The position numbers and the translations under genes were made by a program. A stretch of DNA of 64,000 nucleotides from Sorex araneus. Its lineage: Eukaryota > Chordata > Mammalia > Eulipotyphla > Soricidae. Under the pieces are notes generated by a model. That model saw only the letters and a program-made list of their open reading frames with translations. It was not told where the DNA came from and did not search any database. Positions 10,275 through 20,650 of the stretch are shown piece by piece; position 1 is the stretch's first letter, and every line of letters begins with the position of its first letter. The stretch is taken from positions 213,248,500 through 213,312,499 of the forward strand of contig NC_073304.1 in assembly GCF_027595985.1 (NCBI RefSeq), read 5' to 3'.

Positions 10275-10449
10275 TTTAGTTGTTTCAGTGTTTGGGCCAC
10301 ACTTTGTGGTGCTCAGGGTTTATTCCTGGCTCTGCGCGCGGGAATCACTCCTGGCAGGCTCGGGGGACCATATGGGGTGTCGGGGATCCATTTTGGATCC
10401 ACTGCATGCAAGGCAAGCGCCCTACCAACTTGTATTATCTCTCCAGCCC
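10275..10449 (-). mobile_element. SOR SINE, full length
   Basis: Diverged full copy (GGTGCTCAGGGTTTATTCCT core, TATCTCTCCAGCCCC end) flanked by the 16-bp duplication CCTCTCCAGAGATTTC at 10259-10274 and 10450-10465. Confidence 0.93.
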
Positions 10450-11108
10450 CCTCTCCAGAGATTTCGGTCCCTCTGTCCGTCTCTCATTCTCAGCCCCGGG
10501 GGGCTGCGTTGGAAGAAAATCTGGATCTTTCCTTCACTCCTGTCAGTCACCCCGAGACCCTTGGAACTACAGCCAAGGTCAAGGCACTGCCCAGCTGAGT
10601 CCCCCGAGCAGAGGGAGGCAGGGAGGAGGGGGCTGCTCCCAGCCAGAAGGGGGTCGGAAGCCAGGTAAGGGTGGGGAAGCCCCCAGCGCCCCCCTCCCCA
10701 GCACACACAGGGACAGTGACAGACAGGGACGCCCCAGCTGCGGAGGAGCATGGTGGCAGCGGAGATGTGGCTCTGACCCACTACGTGGTGGCGGATGGCT
10801 CAGGTGCAGGGGTGGGGGGTGGAGGGGTGAAGGGACGGGGAGGGCTGGCGTGCGCGGGGCTCCAGATACAGAGGCTGGCAGCTGCCTGGTGCCACCTCTG
10901 GCTCGGGTTTGGTCACGCCTGGGGCCAGGCTTACAACCGCAGCCCCTGGGCTTTGGGGGCAAGGCCCCTGTCCGCACGGGGGGGGCCTTCTGGCAAAGTG
11001 AGGCACCGGCTATCTCAGGAGCGGGTGCCTGGTGGCAGAGGGATCTGGAGCCTGGCAGCCAGCCCCAGAGGAGGCCGGGGCGCGGGGGCGGGGTGTGTGT
11101 GGATGTAC

Positions 11109-11243
11109 ATTGCTCTCCGGGGCACTAAGTAAGAGGGTGGGACAGTCATCAGGCAAAGAGTCATCGGTCAGAGCTAGAGAGCAGGACGGTTCAGACACAA
11201 TCTCTGACGCCAGAGACAGAGCCTCCATCTCCGCTAGAGGGAT
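11109..11243 (-). CDS. CACNA1G: CACNA1G exon 35, C-terminal cassette
   Basis: Forty-five codons: [20 protein letters not shown], then [20 protein letters not shown] and APESN. It is phase 0 at both ends, so skipping keeps frame. Acceptor CCCCATCTAG. The donor GTACAT is very weak, and a second AG lies 10 bases inside the exon. The end was set by matching the next exon, which resumes exactly where the human protein does after SALESN. Confidence 0.87.
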
Positions 11244-11570
11244 CTAGATGGGGAGAGAGAGGGTCAGGCATGAGAAACCAGGGCAGCGCACGGCCACGCG
11301 GTGCACGCGGTCACGCACACACAGCACACACGTGGATACACGCAGATGCCCGTGCACACACACACAGACTCACGCCAATATGTGTGCACACAGGCCCACA
11401 CCCAAACATGTCCACGCACTGATGTACACGGGTGCGCGCACGCACACACACACACACGTGCTCGTGCACACACATGTCAACAGGCCTGCATATACAGACA
11501 CATACTGATATGCGTGCACACAAGCCCACACCCCAACATATGCACACACGGACACACATGGTGGGTGCAT

Positions 11571-11604
<34 letters not shown>

Positions 11605-13079
11605 CAGTGCTCGTGCACACACACGCCAACTCGCCTGCACACAGACATATGCCGATGTGCGTACATAGGCCCGCACCCCAACCTGTGCACACACAGACAC
11701 ACACAGGTGCACACGCCCATGCACAGAGCCCCGTGTTCCTATCATAAAGCCAGGGTGGATGCCTCCCTCCTCTTTCCCTACCCCCTTCCCAATCAGCTGG
11801 CGGTGCCCCTCCCCCCTCCGTGAGCCAGGCCCAGATCAGAGCCTGTGGGGCGCTGACACACAAACCTATTCTAACGCTGCCCCCGAAACGGCCCCTGCAC
11901 ACCAGCACCGCGAAGATGATGCCTGCAGCAAAAAAAAAAAAAAAAAGCCCCAAGAAAGGCCAGGCTGCCTCTCTGCCTGCGCGCAGACAGCGCGGCGTGG
12001 GGGGCCGGGGGACAAAGCCGCCAATCTGAGCACTGTTTTCTGCCTATTCTCTCCGCTTCCAAAAGCCTGGCAGGACTCGGCCTGCCCCCAGATTCCGGCT
12101 TCTCCCCTCCCGGGCCCTCCTCCGCCTGCCTGCAGCCTCCCGCCCGCCCGCCCTCTCTCTCTGGCTTGGATCTGGGATCTGCTCTTTCCCTCCCGGCCAG
12201 GGGGCGGCGGGCGGTGTGTGTGGGGGCATCTGCCTGTCACCTGGGGGCTGCAGAGGCACCGCAGGCCTCCAGACTAGGGGAGCGTGGGCCCGGCCCTGCT
12301 AGGGTGGCCCGGCACCTTCTCAGCACCCCTCCTCTCGCCCTCTGCACCCTTCTCGGGAGGGGGGCGCCCTCCCCAGCACACAGCCTGCGGCCTGTCCCCG
12401 CTGTGTGAGGGCCCATTGCTCTGTGCTACCTCCAGGGACTGTCTCTGGTCACACCCGTGTCCTTGCAGCCGGGGGCTGGGAGGGCAGATGTGGGGGCACT
12501 CAGCCAAGGACAAGGGGTGGGGGTGGCAGCGGGCGGAGGCCCGGGGTGAAGAGGACAGCAGGAGGCCCCCAGGCAGCCAGAGGCCCACCTTGGAAGGGGG
12601 CTGGGCCTGGCCGGAACCCCAGTCCCCTCATGCCAGCGGGGAGCTTTCTTGCCGCCCCCTCCACCCCTGCTGGGGCTGCCGACAGCACCCAGGCCCGATG
12701 GGCTTTGTGGCTCCAAATGCTGCTGGACTAGACCTGGCGTGGGGCAGGGAAGTCACAGCCGACCGTGTCCTCAGTCATGGCCCGTGTGGCGGGGCAGGGC
12801 GGGGATGGGAGGGGGGCGGGCTCCCTTCTCCCCGACCCTGCAGCACCTCTTCCCCTCTGCCCTCTCGGATCCTGACTGGCCCCTGCACCTCTCTCCCCGC
12901 TCCCTCACACCCCCTCCCCCGTCTCAGGGTCCCTCTGAACCTGCAGCGGAGGCCGAGGCCGGGGCGGCTCCCTCATCTCCACCCTGTCCCCCCGGGGCAG
13001 GACCCCCACCTCTGCCTCCCCAGCAGCAAGGGGCTCTGCACAATCAGGGCGACGGGCCACAGCACAGGGGCACAGTAAC
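11244..13079 (-). other. CACNA1G intron 34
   Basis: Contains a 0.4-kb CA-rich tract next to exon 35, a poly-A run at about 11930-11946, and GC-rich sequence beyond. No SINE seen. Confidence 0.85.
11308..11715 (+). repeat. CA-rich degenerate tandem repeat
   Basis: ACACACA interspersed with CATG/GTGC units, loosely repeating the pattern TGTGCACACAxGCCCACACC about every 120 bases. It opens spurious frames on both strands. Confidence 0.85.
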
Positions 13080-13223
13080 CTGTGGGTCGGAGCCGCCTGG
13101 GCCGCAGGCCAGAGGGAAGGCCGGGGGCTGGCCCCCCGGGCCCGCCAGCTCGTCCATCAGCTTCAGCTCCCCGTCCAGGGAGCCCTGGATCAGCAGAGAA
13201 ATGGTGTCAAACAGCTGTCTGTC
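13080..13223 (-). CDS. CACNA1G: CACNA1G exon 34, C-terminal cassette
   Basis: Forty-eight codons: [20 protein letters not shown], then [20 protein letters not shown] and GPGGSDPQ. It is phase 0 at both ends and known to be skipped in some CACNA1G transcripts. Acceptor GCGGCCCCCAG, donor GTTACT (weak). Gly stands where I recall a conserved Trp in the [16 protein letters not shown] motif. Confidence 0.93.
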
Positions 13224-13776
13224 CTGGGGGCCGCGGCCCGTGGGGGGAGCAGGAGTCGGGGAGTAGCGCAGACAGAAGGGGCAGTGGGGGGGGGTGATGG
13301 GGGCACAGGGGGAAGAGGAGGTCATACAGGTGAGCGTGCACACACAGGCACACACACACACGCACACACGCACACGCACACACGCACACGCACACACGCA
13401 AGGAGGGACAGATGGGAGACAAAAGGTGACAGAACCCACGAGCAGAGGGAAGGTCCAAGAGAAGGTCGGGGAACAGGAGGGGCAGATGGAACCAGGCGGG
13501 TCAGGGCGGCGGGGAAAGAGCAGTCGGGCCGGGAGCAGGAAGAAATAGGAAGGAAACAGAACTTAGCTTGGGTCTAAGAGCCAGGCGCGGGGAGGCGCGG
13601 CCCGGGGGTGTCCGCCACCTGCAGGGCTGACCCTGCGTCTCGGGGTCAGCAGGGACTCACGCTCTCTGGGCCCAGGAGCCCCAGGGCTCGCTGGGATTCC
13701 GGGACAGGCACCCTCCCCTGCCAGGCCGCCCCCTCGAGCCGTCCTCCCAGAGGGCAGTGGGGGGCAGCCTGCTCAC
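13224..13776 (-). other. CACNA1G intron 33
   Basis: Contains a (CACACG)n tract at about 13335-13400. Otherwise nothing recognised. Confidence 0.85.
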
Positions 13777-14112
13777 CGTGGGGTGCTCCAGGGAGAAGCG
13801 GGTGGCTGCGGGCGAGGGGCCGGGCTTGGGGCTGTCGGGGCTGTCGGGACCCTCGACCCCCGGCCAGAGGAAGGGGCTGCCCAGGGGCGAGCGGGGCTGC
13901 GGGCTGAGCGTCTTCATCTCCAGCTCCAGCTCGGCCTCCAGCTCGGCCTCCTCCTTGGCCTCCTTGTTGCTCTCTTCCAGGTGCTTCATGAGCACCGCGA
14001 TCACCACGTTGACCAGCACGAACTGCGCGGTCAGCACGAAGGACACGAAGTAGATGGGCGAGATGACCGTGTTGTAGCAGGTGGACTCCTGGTCGCAGTC
14101 CCGGAGGGTGTC
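13777..14112 (-). CDS. CACNA1G: CACNA1G exon 33 (domain IV S6 and proximal C-terminus)
   Basis: Encodes [20 protein letters not shown], then S6 ([20 protein letters not shown]) and [20 protein letters not shown], an acidic likely coiled helix. The Pro-rich [19 protein letters not shown] and FSLEHPT follow. Acceptor CCCCTCCCAG, donor GTGAGC, phase 0 end. Between KPG and FSLEHPT it is about six residues shorter than the human sequence I recall. Confidence 0.96.
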
Positions 14113-14624
14113 CTGGGAGGGGGAGCAGGGGGAGACAGGGCTGACATGGGAAACGGGGTCACCCGTGGCGCGGGAGGGGGGCAGGGCACCTGAGACACCA
14201 TCCTGGGCACCGGGAGGCCGAGTGTGTTTGGTGGGTGGGGCGGGACATTCCTCCTGCCCAGGGTTCGACTGGGTGAAGAGGGGGGTTGTGGTAGGGGGGT
14301 GGGGACGTAGACCCTGGGGGGTGGGGGTGTTGGCATGTGTGTGCACGAAACCCCCTCTCCGGCGGTATTGTAAACCCGTAAGTCACGGTGACTACGATCA
14401 CATTGAAAATACATCCAAGAGGGAGGGGTAGGACAGCGGGGGGGGTGGCCTGCCTTGCACTCGGCCGACCTCGATTCAATCCCCAGCCCCCGGGAGGTCC
14501 CCCCAGCACCCTGAGTGCAGAGCCAGGGACAAGCCCTGAGTACCGCTGGGTGTGGCCCCAAACTGAACTCCAGACATCTAGGCGGAGTGAGTCACAAAGA
14601 GGGGGAGCCGCCCCGGCCCCTCAC
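14113..14624 (-). other. CACNA1G intron 32
   Basis: Contains a degenerate plus-strand SINE near exon 32. Nothing else recognised. Confidence 0.8.
14428..14570 (+). mobile_element. Degenerate SOR-type SINE
   Basis: GCCTTGCACTCGGCCGACCT, a mutated B box (CGATTCAATCC) and GAGTGCAGAGCCAGGGACAA. Head and tail are lost. It is one of the few copies opposite to the gene. Confidence 0.8.
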
Positions 14625-14746
14625 CTTCATGATGCCGTTCCAGTTGTCGCCCGTGGAGACCCGGAAGAGCGTGAGGAAGGCCATGCCGAAGTTCCGGAAG
14701 GTGGCGTGCCGGCCCAGGCCCTCGCACGGGTGTGTCTCGTCACACT
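14625..14746 (-). CDS. CACNA1G: CACNA1G exon 32 (domain IV pore loop)
   Basis: Encodes [20 protein letters not shown], then [20 protein letters not shown] and K. The Asp of TGDNW is the fourth selectivity residue, completing Glu-Glu-Asp-Asp. Acceptor CTCCTCCTCCAG, donor GTGAGG, phase 0 end. Confidence 0.97.
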
Positions 14747-14837
14747 CTGGAGGAGGAGGCCAGGCGGGAGCCCGTAAGCCCCGAAGCCCCTGGTCTCCAG
14801 CCCCGGCCCCCACGCCCTCCACCCCACCCCAACTCAC

Positions 14838-14916
14838 CCAGGTCTCCAAAGAGCTCCACGCCCAGAGCTGCAAAGATGAAAAACAACAACATGAAGAGCA
14901 GCCCCAGGTTCCCCAC
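14838..14916 (-). CDS. CACNA1G: CACNA1G exon 31 (domain IV S5)
   Basis: Encodes [20 protein letters not shown] then ELFGDL and the first base of a Glu codon. Acceptor CCTCTCTTCCAG, donor GTGAGT. Confidence 0.96.
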
Positions 14917-15029
14917 CTGGAAGAGAGGAAAAGAGATGGCAGAGGTGCGGCGGCTCGCCCCGCCGGCTTCTGGGAGCCCCGGGCCCTGGGAGCGCGCCTC
15001 CTCCCGAGAGCAGCCCACCGTCCCGATAC

Positions 15030-15100
15030 CTGGGGCAGGGCCTGCATGACTGTGTCCAGGAGCGCCCGCATGCCCACGGCCATCTTCAGCAGCTTCAGCA
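15030..15100 (-). CDS. CACNA1G: CACNA1G exon 30 (domain IV S4-S5 linker)
   Basis: Encodes [20 protein letters not shown] then ALPQ. It is the cytoplasmic helix coupling the domain IV sensor to the pore. Acceptor CCCTTCCGTAG, donor GTATCG, phase 0 end. Confidence 0.96.
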
Positions 15101-15848
15101 CTACGGAAGGGGACGAGGCAACCAGCCAGTCAGCAGGCCGCTGGCTCCCGGGCCGCACCCGACACCCGCTGCAGCCCCAGGGCCCCTCTGGGAAAGACTG
15201 GGAGAGAGCCCAGAGAGACATGCGTGCATGCGCACACACAGACACACGCACACATGCAGACACACAGGCAGGCACACACACAGACGCACGCACACACACA
15301 AACACACAGGCAGGCACATACACAGACACACAGGCAGGCACACACACAAACAGACATGCAACACAAAAATACACAGGCAGGCACACACACAGACATGCAA
15401 CACACAAATACATAGGCAGGCACACACACAGACATATGCACACACAAATACACAGGCAGGCACACAGACAGACACACGCACACACAAATACACAGGCAGG
15501 CACACACACAGACACACACACAAATACACAGGCAAGCACGCACACACACAGACACCACACACATAGAGGCACGCACACAAACACATAGGCACACACCCAG
15601 ATACACAGAGGCATGCATACACAGGCACACGTGGGTGCACATATATACATACATATGCATACAAACACATGTTTGCACTTCTCACAGATACACACATGCA
15701 TGTACACAAACACACACACAAATGCACACTCAAACTCAGGCGTGCATACTCATCACACGCATACACAGGGACACAAACACGCACACGGTGCACACAGGAA
15801 CACATGCGTGTGCACACGCACGCCCCCTCCCTGGCCGGCGGTGCGGAC
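15101..15848 (-). other. CACNA1G intron 29
   Basis: Almost entirely occupied by the CA-rich minisatellite described separately. Nothing else recognised. Confidence 0.85.
15224..15825 (+). repeat. CA-rich minisatellite
   Basis: Degenerate units around CACAGGCAGGCACACACACA with AAATA and GACA variants, about 0.6 kb, filling most of intron 29. Confidence 0.9.
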
Positions 15849-15982
15849 CTCGGGCGATGCGCAGCACGCGCATGATGCGGATGATGGTGGGGTTGATGGG
15901 CAGCGAGGCGTTCACCTCGATCTCCTCCAGCGTGATGCCCATGATGGACAGCAGCACGATGGCCAGGTCCAGCTGGTTCCAC
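15849..15982 (-). CDS. CACNA1G: CACNA1G exon 29 (domain IV S3 and voltage sensor S4)
   Basis: Encodes [20 protein letters not shown], then [20 protein letters not shown] and RIAR. It contains a NAS sequon in the S3-S4 loop and the spaced arginines of S4. Acceptor CTGCCTTGCAG. The donor GTCCGC is poor for an exon expected to be constitutive, but the frame and the match to exon 30 require it. Confidence 0.95.
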
Positions 15983-16314
15983 CTGCAAGGCAGGGACAGC
16001 GCCTGAGGGGGCGGGCGCTGCCAGGGAGGGGCAGCAGGCCCCCAGGGCTCTGTCTCAGCCACAGAGGGGCTGGAGACCACGGCTCCCCCCACAGCCCTGT
16101 CTGGCACGGACAGGCCCGGGGCGCCGGCCTGGGCCCTGCTTTTCCGGGTTATTTATTCACGTCCGTTTGGCGGCTCTCTGAGCCACGCCTGGCAGTGCCC
16201 GAGGTGGCGGAGTCAGCTGGCCATGGGGTGGCCCTTCGAGCCACCTCCCGGCCTTCATTCTTGCTTGTGCCTGGGGTTTCTGGGTGTCCACGCGTCAAGC
16301 ACGGTCTCTTTCCT

Positions 16315-16475
16315 TTGTTTGTCTGTGGTCACACCTGGCGATGCTCAGGGCCCACTCTTGGCTCTATACTCACAACTTACTCCTGGCAGTGCTCGAGGGA
16401 CCGTATTGGTGCTGGGACTGAGCCTGGGTCAGTCTCGTGCACAGCAAACGCCCTCCCTGCTGTCCCATTGCTCTG
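16315..16475 (-). mobile_element. SOR-type SINE, diverged
   Basis: GGTCACACCTGGCGATGCTC core with decayed promoter half (TGGGACTGAGCCTGGGTCAG). Confidence 0.85.
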
Positions 16476-16489
16476 AACCCTCCCAGTCT

Positions 16490-16648
16490 GGTCACACCCC
16501 GAAGTGCTCAGGGGTTACTCCTGGCTTTGCACTTACAAATTACTCCTGGAGGTGCTCAGGGGACCATGTGGTATGCAGGGGATTGAACCCTGGTCGTCTG
16601 CGTGCAAAATAAGCGCCCTACCCACTGTACTATTGCTCCAGTCTCTCA
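16490..16648 (-). mobile_element. SOR-type SINE
   Basis: GGTCACACCCCGAAGTGCTC through TACTATTGCTCCAGTC. The B box complement GGATTGAACCC is mutated. Confidence 0.9.
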
Positions 16649-16699
16649 AGCATGTTGAGGGTTTTGTAGCCAGGAGCCCATTATCGTTGTGACTCTGCG

Positions 16700-16830
16700 T
16701 GGCAGGGTTTATTGTTGCTATCCCATTTCACAGATAAGGAAACTGAGGTGCCAAGCAGCAAGGAAATGAGGTTCCAAAATGGTAAAGTAGGATTTAAAGC
16801 TGACCCAGGCATTAACTCTGTGCTTTTTAA
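16700..16830 (+). mobile_element. MIR element
   Basis: CCCATTTCACAGATAAGGAA ACTGAGG core and the following TTTAAAGCTGACCCAGGC match the ancient mammalian MIR family. Confidence 0.85.
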
Positions 16831-16834
16831 TTTT

Positions 16835-17030
16835 TTAAAATTTATTATTTATTTACTTATTTTTGGCTTTTTGGGTCACACCTGGTGATGTACAGGAGTT
16901 ACTCCTGGCTCTGCACTCAGGAATTACCCCTGGTGGTGCTCAGGGGACCATATGGGATGCTGGGAATCGAACCCGGGTTTGCCGCATGCAAGGCAAATGC
17001 CCTACCCGCTGTGCTATCGCTCCAGCCCCC
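16835..17030 (-). mobile_element. SOR SINE, full length
   Basis: T/A-rich left end, GGCTTTTTGGGTCACACCTG, perfect B box complement GGAATCGAACCC and GCTATCGCTCCAGCCCCC. Little diverged, so young. Confidence 0.95.
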
Positions 17031-17064
17031 TGTAGATTTTTTTTAAAAAATAAAACTAATTAAT

Positions 17065-17236
17065 TTTGGCTTTTTTTGGACACACCCAGCAATGCTCAGG
17101 GGTTACTCCTGGCTCTGCACTCAGGAATCACTCCTGGAATGCCGGCAGTTCCATATGGAATGCCGGGGACCGAACCTGGGTCAGCCGCATGCAAGGCAAA
17201 CACCGTGTCTACCCGCTGCACTACCTCTCTGGCCCT
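17065..17236 (-). mobile_element. SOR SINE
   Basis: GGACACACCCAGCAATGCTC through CTACCTCTCTGGCCC. Moderately diverged. Confidence 0.92.
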
Positions 17237-17521
17237 TTTCTTCCCTCTTTACGTTGTGAGTGACGCCCAGCTGGTAACAGGGCAGGGTGGTGACTGAACC
17301 CAGAGTGGCCAGTGCGGGTCCTCCACGTGAGCCGCCTTCCCAGCCCTGGCCTGGGCCTTGTGCTTGTCAGTGACTATTTCCCCACGCCAATGCCCCTCCC
17401 CCTCCCCCCCACTCGACCCCCCTTCTCCCCAGCTCTATTTGACCACCCCCCATCCACTCCTGGTGGGCCCGGAAGTAGGAGCTAGTCCCTGCACCCGCCG
17501 TGCCGCCATCCTCTCTGGTAC

Positions 17522-17631
17522 CTGTCCTGGAAGAAACGACGGAAGCCGAAGGCCACGAGTTTGAAGACGGACTCCAGGACGAAGATGACCGTGAAGATGT
17601 AGTTGCAGATCTTGAGAGCCTCGTCCAGGAT
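17522..17631 (-). CDS. CACNA1G: CACNA1G exon 28 (domain IV S2)
   Basis: Encodes [20 protein letters not shown] then [16 protein letters not shown] and a split Arg codon. Acceptor CACCCCATCAG, donor GTACCA. It holds the S2 acidic residue (VLES) and the cytoplasmic S2-S3 loop. Confidence 0.97.
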
Positions 17632-17734
17632 CTGATGGGGTGGGGTAAGGCTCAGGGTCTCCTGAGCCCAGGCCGGCGTGGCTCCTCCCTCCTCCCTCCC
17701 AGATCTGGGGGCTGGGTTCACCTCAGGGCATTTT

Positions 17735-17893
17735 TTGGTGGGGGGTTGGGTGGAAGGGGTACAACTGGCAGTGCCCAGGGCTCCACGCTCAGGGATCACC
17801 CCTGGTGGGGTTTGGGGGAGCCTGTGGGGTGCCGGGGATTGAACCTGGGTTGTCTGTGTGCAAGGCAAGTGCTCATCCTGCTGTGCTCTTCTG
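17735..17893 (-). mobile_element. Old SINE, minus strand
   Basis: CAGTGCCCAGGGCTCCACGC, GGGGATTGAACCTGGGTTGT and GCAAGGCAAGTGC landmarks. Confidence 0.75.
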
Positions 17894-18499
17894 CAGGGGG
17901 TGGTGGACCCCTACGCTGTTCTCAGGACCCCCACCCCCACCCCGCAGGTCATTTTGCTAAGCAGGTTAGCAGTTCACTGCAAGGGCCTGTGGACGTGGTG
18001 CTGCCCAGACCTGGCCGAGGGTTCCCCAGGCCACCCTGTCAGTTCTGGGGGTCCCCAGGGCCACTCCTGGCAGATGCTGGGGACCTCCAGGCTGGTGCCA
18101 AAATCAAGCCCGAGTGTCCTACTACCCGATCCCTCAGGCCTCCTTTCTTTGCTGCCACGAGGGAGACCCTGGGCCACCGAAGCTGGGTCAAAGGGCTTGT
18201 CTGTGTGGGGGCTGAGGAGGCCACAGGAGAATATGCCAAGAGGCACCGAAGGCTGCGGAAGCCTGGGGCCTGAGCACCACCCACTCCAGCCCTGACCCCC
18301 AGAGAGACACCATGAGGTGCTGGGAGCGGGGGCAGCAGCCTGTCCAAGGAGCAGCAAGGTGGCAGGGGAGTCTGGGAGCTGGCTGTTCCCTGGAGCCTAG
18401 CTCCAAAGGGTCAGATGCCGGTCTGCCTTCTTTCCCCTCGCCCAGCACAACAGAGGTACCATCTGGGTGAAGGACAACAGTTGCCCAGACCGGCGGCGG

Positions 18500-18600
18500 G
18501 GGGGGGTGTTTCAAAGGGTTGGATCATGCATTTTGCAAGCAGGAGTACCCTTGTTTGATCCCAGGCACCATAGGGCTCCCCTGAGCCCAGCCATGGGTGG
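18500..18600 (+). mobile_element. Old SINE fragment, plus strand
   Basis: GGGTTGGATCATGCATTTTG, CTTGTTTGATCCCAGGCACC and CCCCTGAGCCC resemble the SINE promoter half. Confidence 0.5.
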
Positions 18601-18848
18601 GGGGGGGCTCCCCTCCACACACACACACAGATTAATCAGCTCCTCCACTTCCCAGCCATGTGGTCCAGCAAAGCAGTCTCTGAGCTGCAGTGCGCTCATG
18701 GGGCAAACCAAGCCAACCCCCACCACCCAGGGGTGCTATAAGAGGCACAAGAGGACCCTCTCCCCGGGGAAGCGCCCAGCACGGGCCTGAGGCCGGGGCT
18801 CGAGCTAGGGGAGCCCTCCGTCCCTCCCGTCCCTCGCCCCGGCCCTAC

Positions 18849-19000
18849 CTGAGGCTGCTGGTAGTGCTCCATGGCCATGGTGACCACGTTCAGCCCGATG
18901 ACCCCTGTGATGAAGAGGTCCAGGTAGTGGCTGGTGCACAGGTGGTGGACGAGGAGCCGGAAGCGGGAGTAGTCCGAGTAGTAGGGTTTGCACTGGGCCT
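18849..19000 (-). CDS. CACNA1G: CACNA1G exon 27 (domain IV S1)
   Basis: Encodes [20 protein letters not shown], then [20 protein letters not shown] and [11 protein letters not shown]. Acceptor GTCCTCCCCAG, donor GTAGGG. It starts with two bases (AG) of a Glu or Lys codon shared with exon 25 or 26 and ends in phase 0. Confidence 0.97.
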
Positions 19001-20519
19001 CTGGGGAGGACGGAGGAGGAGAGCAGAGCCATGATGGGGCCCCCGCCCCCCACGCCCCCTCCACCCGCAGTCCCTCACAGCTGCCAGCCTCCAATGCCAC
19101 AGCTCAGACATTCCGGGTCCACTGCAGCCCTCGCCCTCCACACGCGGCCCTCCTGGGACGGGGAAGGCTCGGGGCGAGGGGGTGGGGTGGGAGGGTCTCT
19201 CCGCGTTTCCCCTCCAAGCGTCTGTTCTACTGGCTACTGTGGTGCGGAGGGGGTCTGGACATGCAGCGCTCCCCGCCCACATGAGATACCGGGTGAGCCC
19301 CTCGGGACGCAGCCTCCCCCGGGCAGCAGAGAGCCTCAGTGCAGCCAGATCAACAGGATGAGAAACCAAACAACCAGGCTTAACCGGCGAGGCGAAGGGC
19401 CCCGCTCCTCCCCCAGCTCCAGCCCCCGAGGGGAGCCGGGAGGGCAGATTACCCAGAGCTGGGGTTTGCAGATCAAACGGGAGATGGGAAATGGGACATC
19501 TTCCTGGCTGGCTGCACTGATCCCACCCAGAGGGCCTGGGGGGTGGGGAGCCCAGGCTGCCTGCACCCTTGGGTGGTGAGGGGGCAGCCAGAGGCTCGGC
19601 TCCATCCCAGACTCATTTGGGAAGGCGCCCCCCCGCCGCCCTCGCCCCGGCGGGACTCACTCGGTTTCTAATGAGGCGCCACCCAGCCTGCTCCTGGGTG
19701 CCAGGGCGGCCCTGGACACCCGGCTGGGCTGGAAGTACTGTCTGGGATCTGTCAGAGGCACGTTGCTCTCGCGATTAACCAACTACTTAGTTATAAAAAT
19801 CCTGGTGCCGGCAGGTTGGCCTGAGAGGCAGGCGGGATGAATTTGAGGGCAGGAGATTGCGGGGGCCCAAGTTAGGAAGAACACGTTGCCTCAGGTCCCC
19901 CCTCCACTGCGGGGTGGGGTCCTGGGGGGAGCCTCAGGTCCCAGACAGCTCTTCCCCCTCGGGATCGAGGGTGGAAGCCAACAGCAAGGGCCGCGGCCTC
20001 AGCCCCGGCGCCAGCCGGCAGGTGGCTGGCTCGGGGCGGCAGACAGAAGCTTGGGGCCCAGGCCAGTTCAGCGCTCACAATTCCTGTTCCATGCAGAGGC
20101 CTCCTGAGCACAGAGGGACACTGAGGCAGGGAGTGGCCTAGGGTGGGCCCCCACCCTAGGCCGAAGGAAGAAGAGCACCCGGGAGCTGTGTGTTTGGGCT
20201 CCCCGCTGCCACTCTCTGGCGCTGGCCGTGAGGTGTGGATGACCAGGAGGCACCACAGGGCGCCCTTTGTGCGTCAGGCGAGGGCCTGGCCCTCTGCAGC
20301 TTTGTTCAAAGGGGCAGGCGTCTGACCCCCGGGAGGGGACAGAGGGGGGAGGGGTGGGGAGTAGGGTCTGGGGAGGGTGGGGACACGGGCTGCCTCTGGG
20401 GTCATCCACACGGCATGGCAGAGGTGCCCTGAGAGTGGGGGGCTCTTGCTTCCTTCCTCAGTACCCACGAGAACCAGAGGGCGCTAGTCGCCCGGCGTTG
20501 CCCGAGCAGCTGACTCTGT

Positions 20520-20650
20520 CTCTGCATTAATCTCCATGAGCGCCTGCTCCCATTATGCTAAAATATGAATGGAGAATTAACTAAAATGTTTGACTACAAT
20601 TAGGTTAGAGAAAGCGACTCCTCATTAGCCCCATTATTAGCTGAGACAAT
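20520..20650. promoter_or_regulatory. Candidate intronic regulatory element (intron 26)
   Basis: TTAATCTCC, ATTATGCTAAAATATGAAT (octamer-like), GAATTAACTAAAA, ACAATTAGG and CATTATTAGC are packed into 130 bp inside GC-rich intron. The density of TAAT cores suggests a homeodomain/POU-bound element. Inference only. Confidence 0.35.

Larger units (their letters stand above)
9290..11108 (-). other. CACNA1G intron 35
   Basis: Contains an AT-rich block (9752-9962), a (GT)n array, one full SINE with target duplication, and otherwise unremarkable GC-rich DNA. Confidence 0.85.
15983..17521 (-). other. CACNA1G intron 28
   Basis: Contains four minus-strand SINEs (16315-17236) surrounding a MIR. The rest is unremarkable. 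Confidence 0.85.
17632..18848 (-). other. CACNA1G intron 27
   Basis: Contains two old SINE remnants and GC-rich sequence. No other feature seen. Confidence 0.85.
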
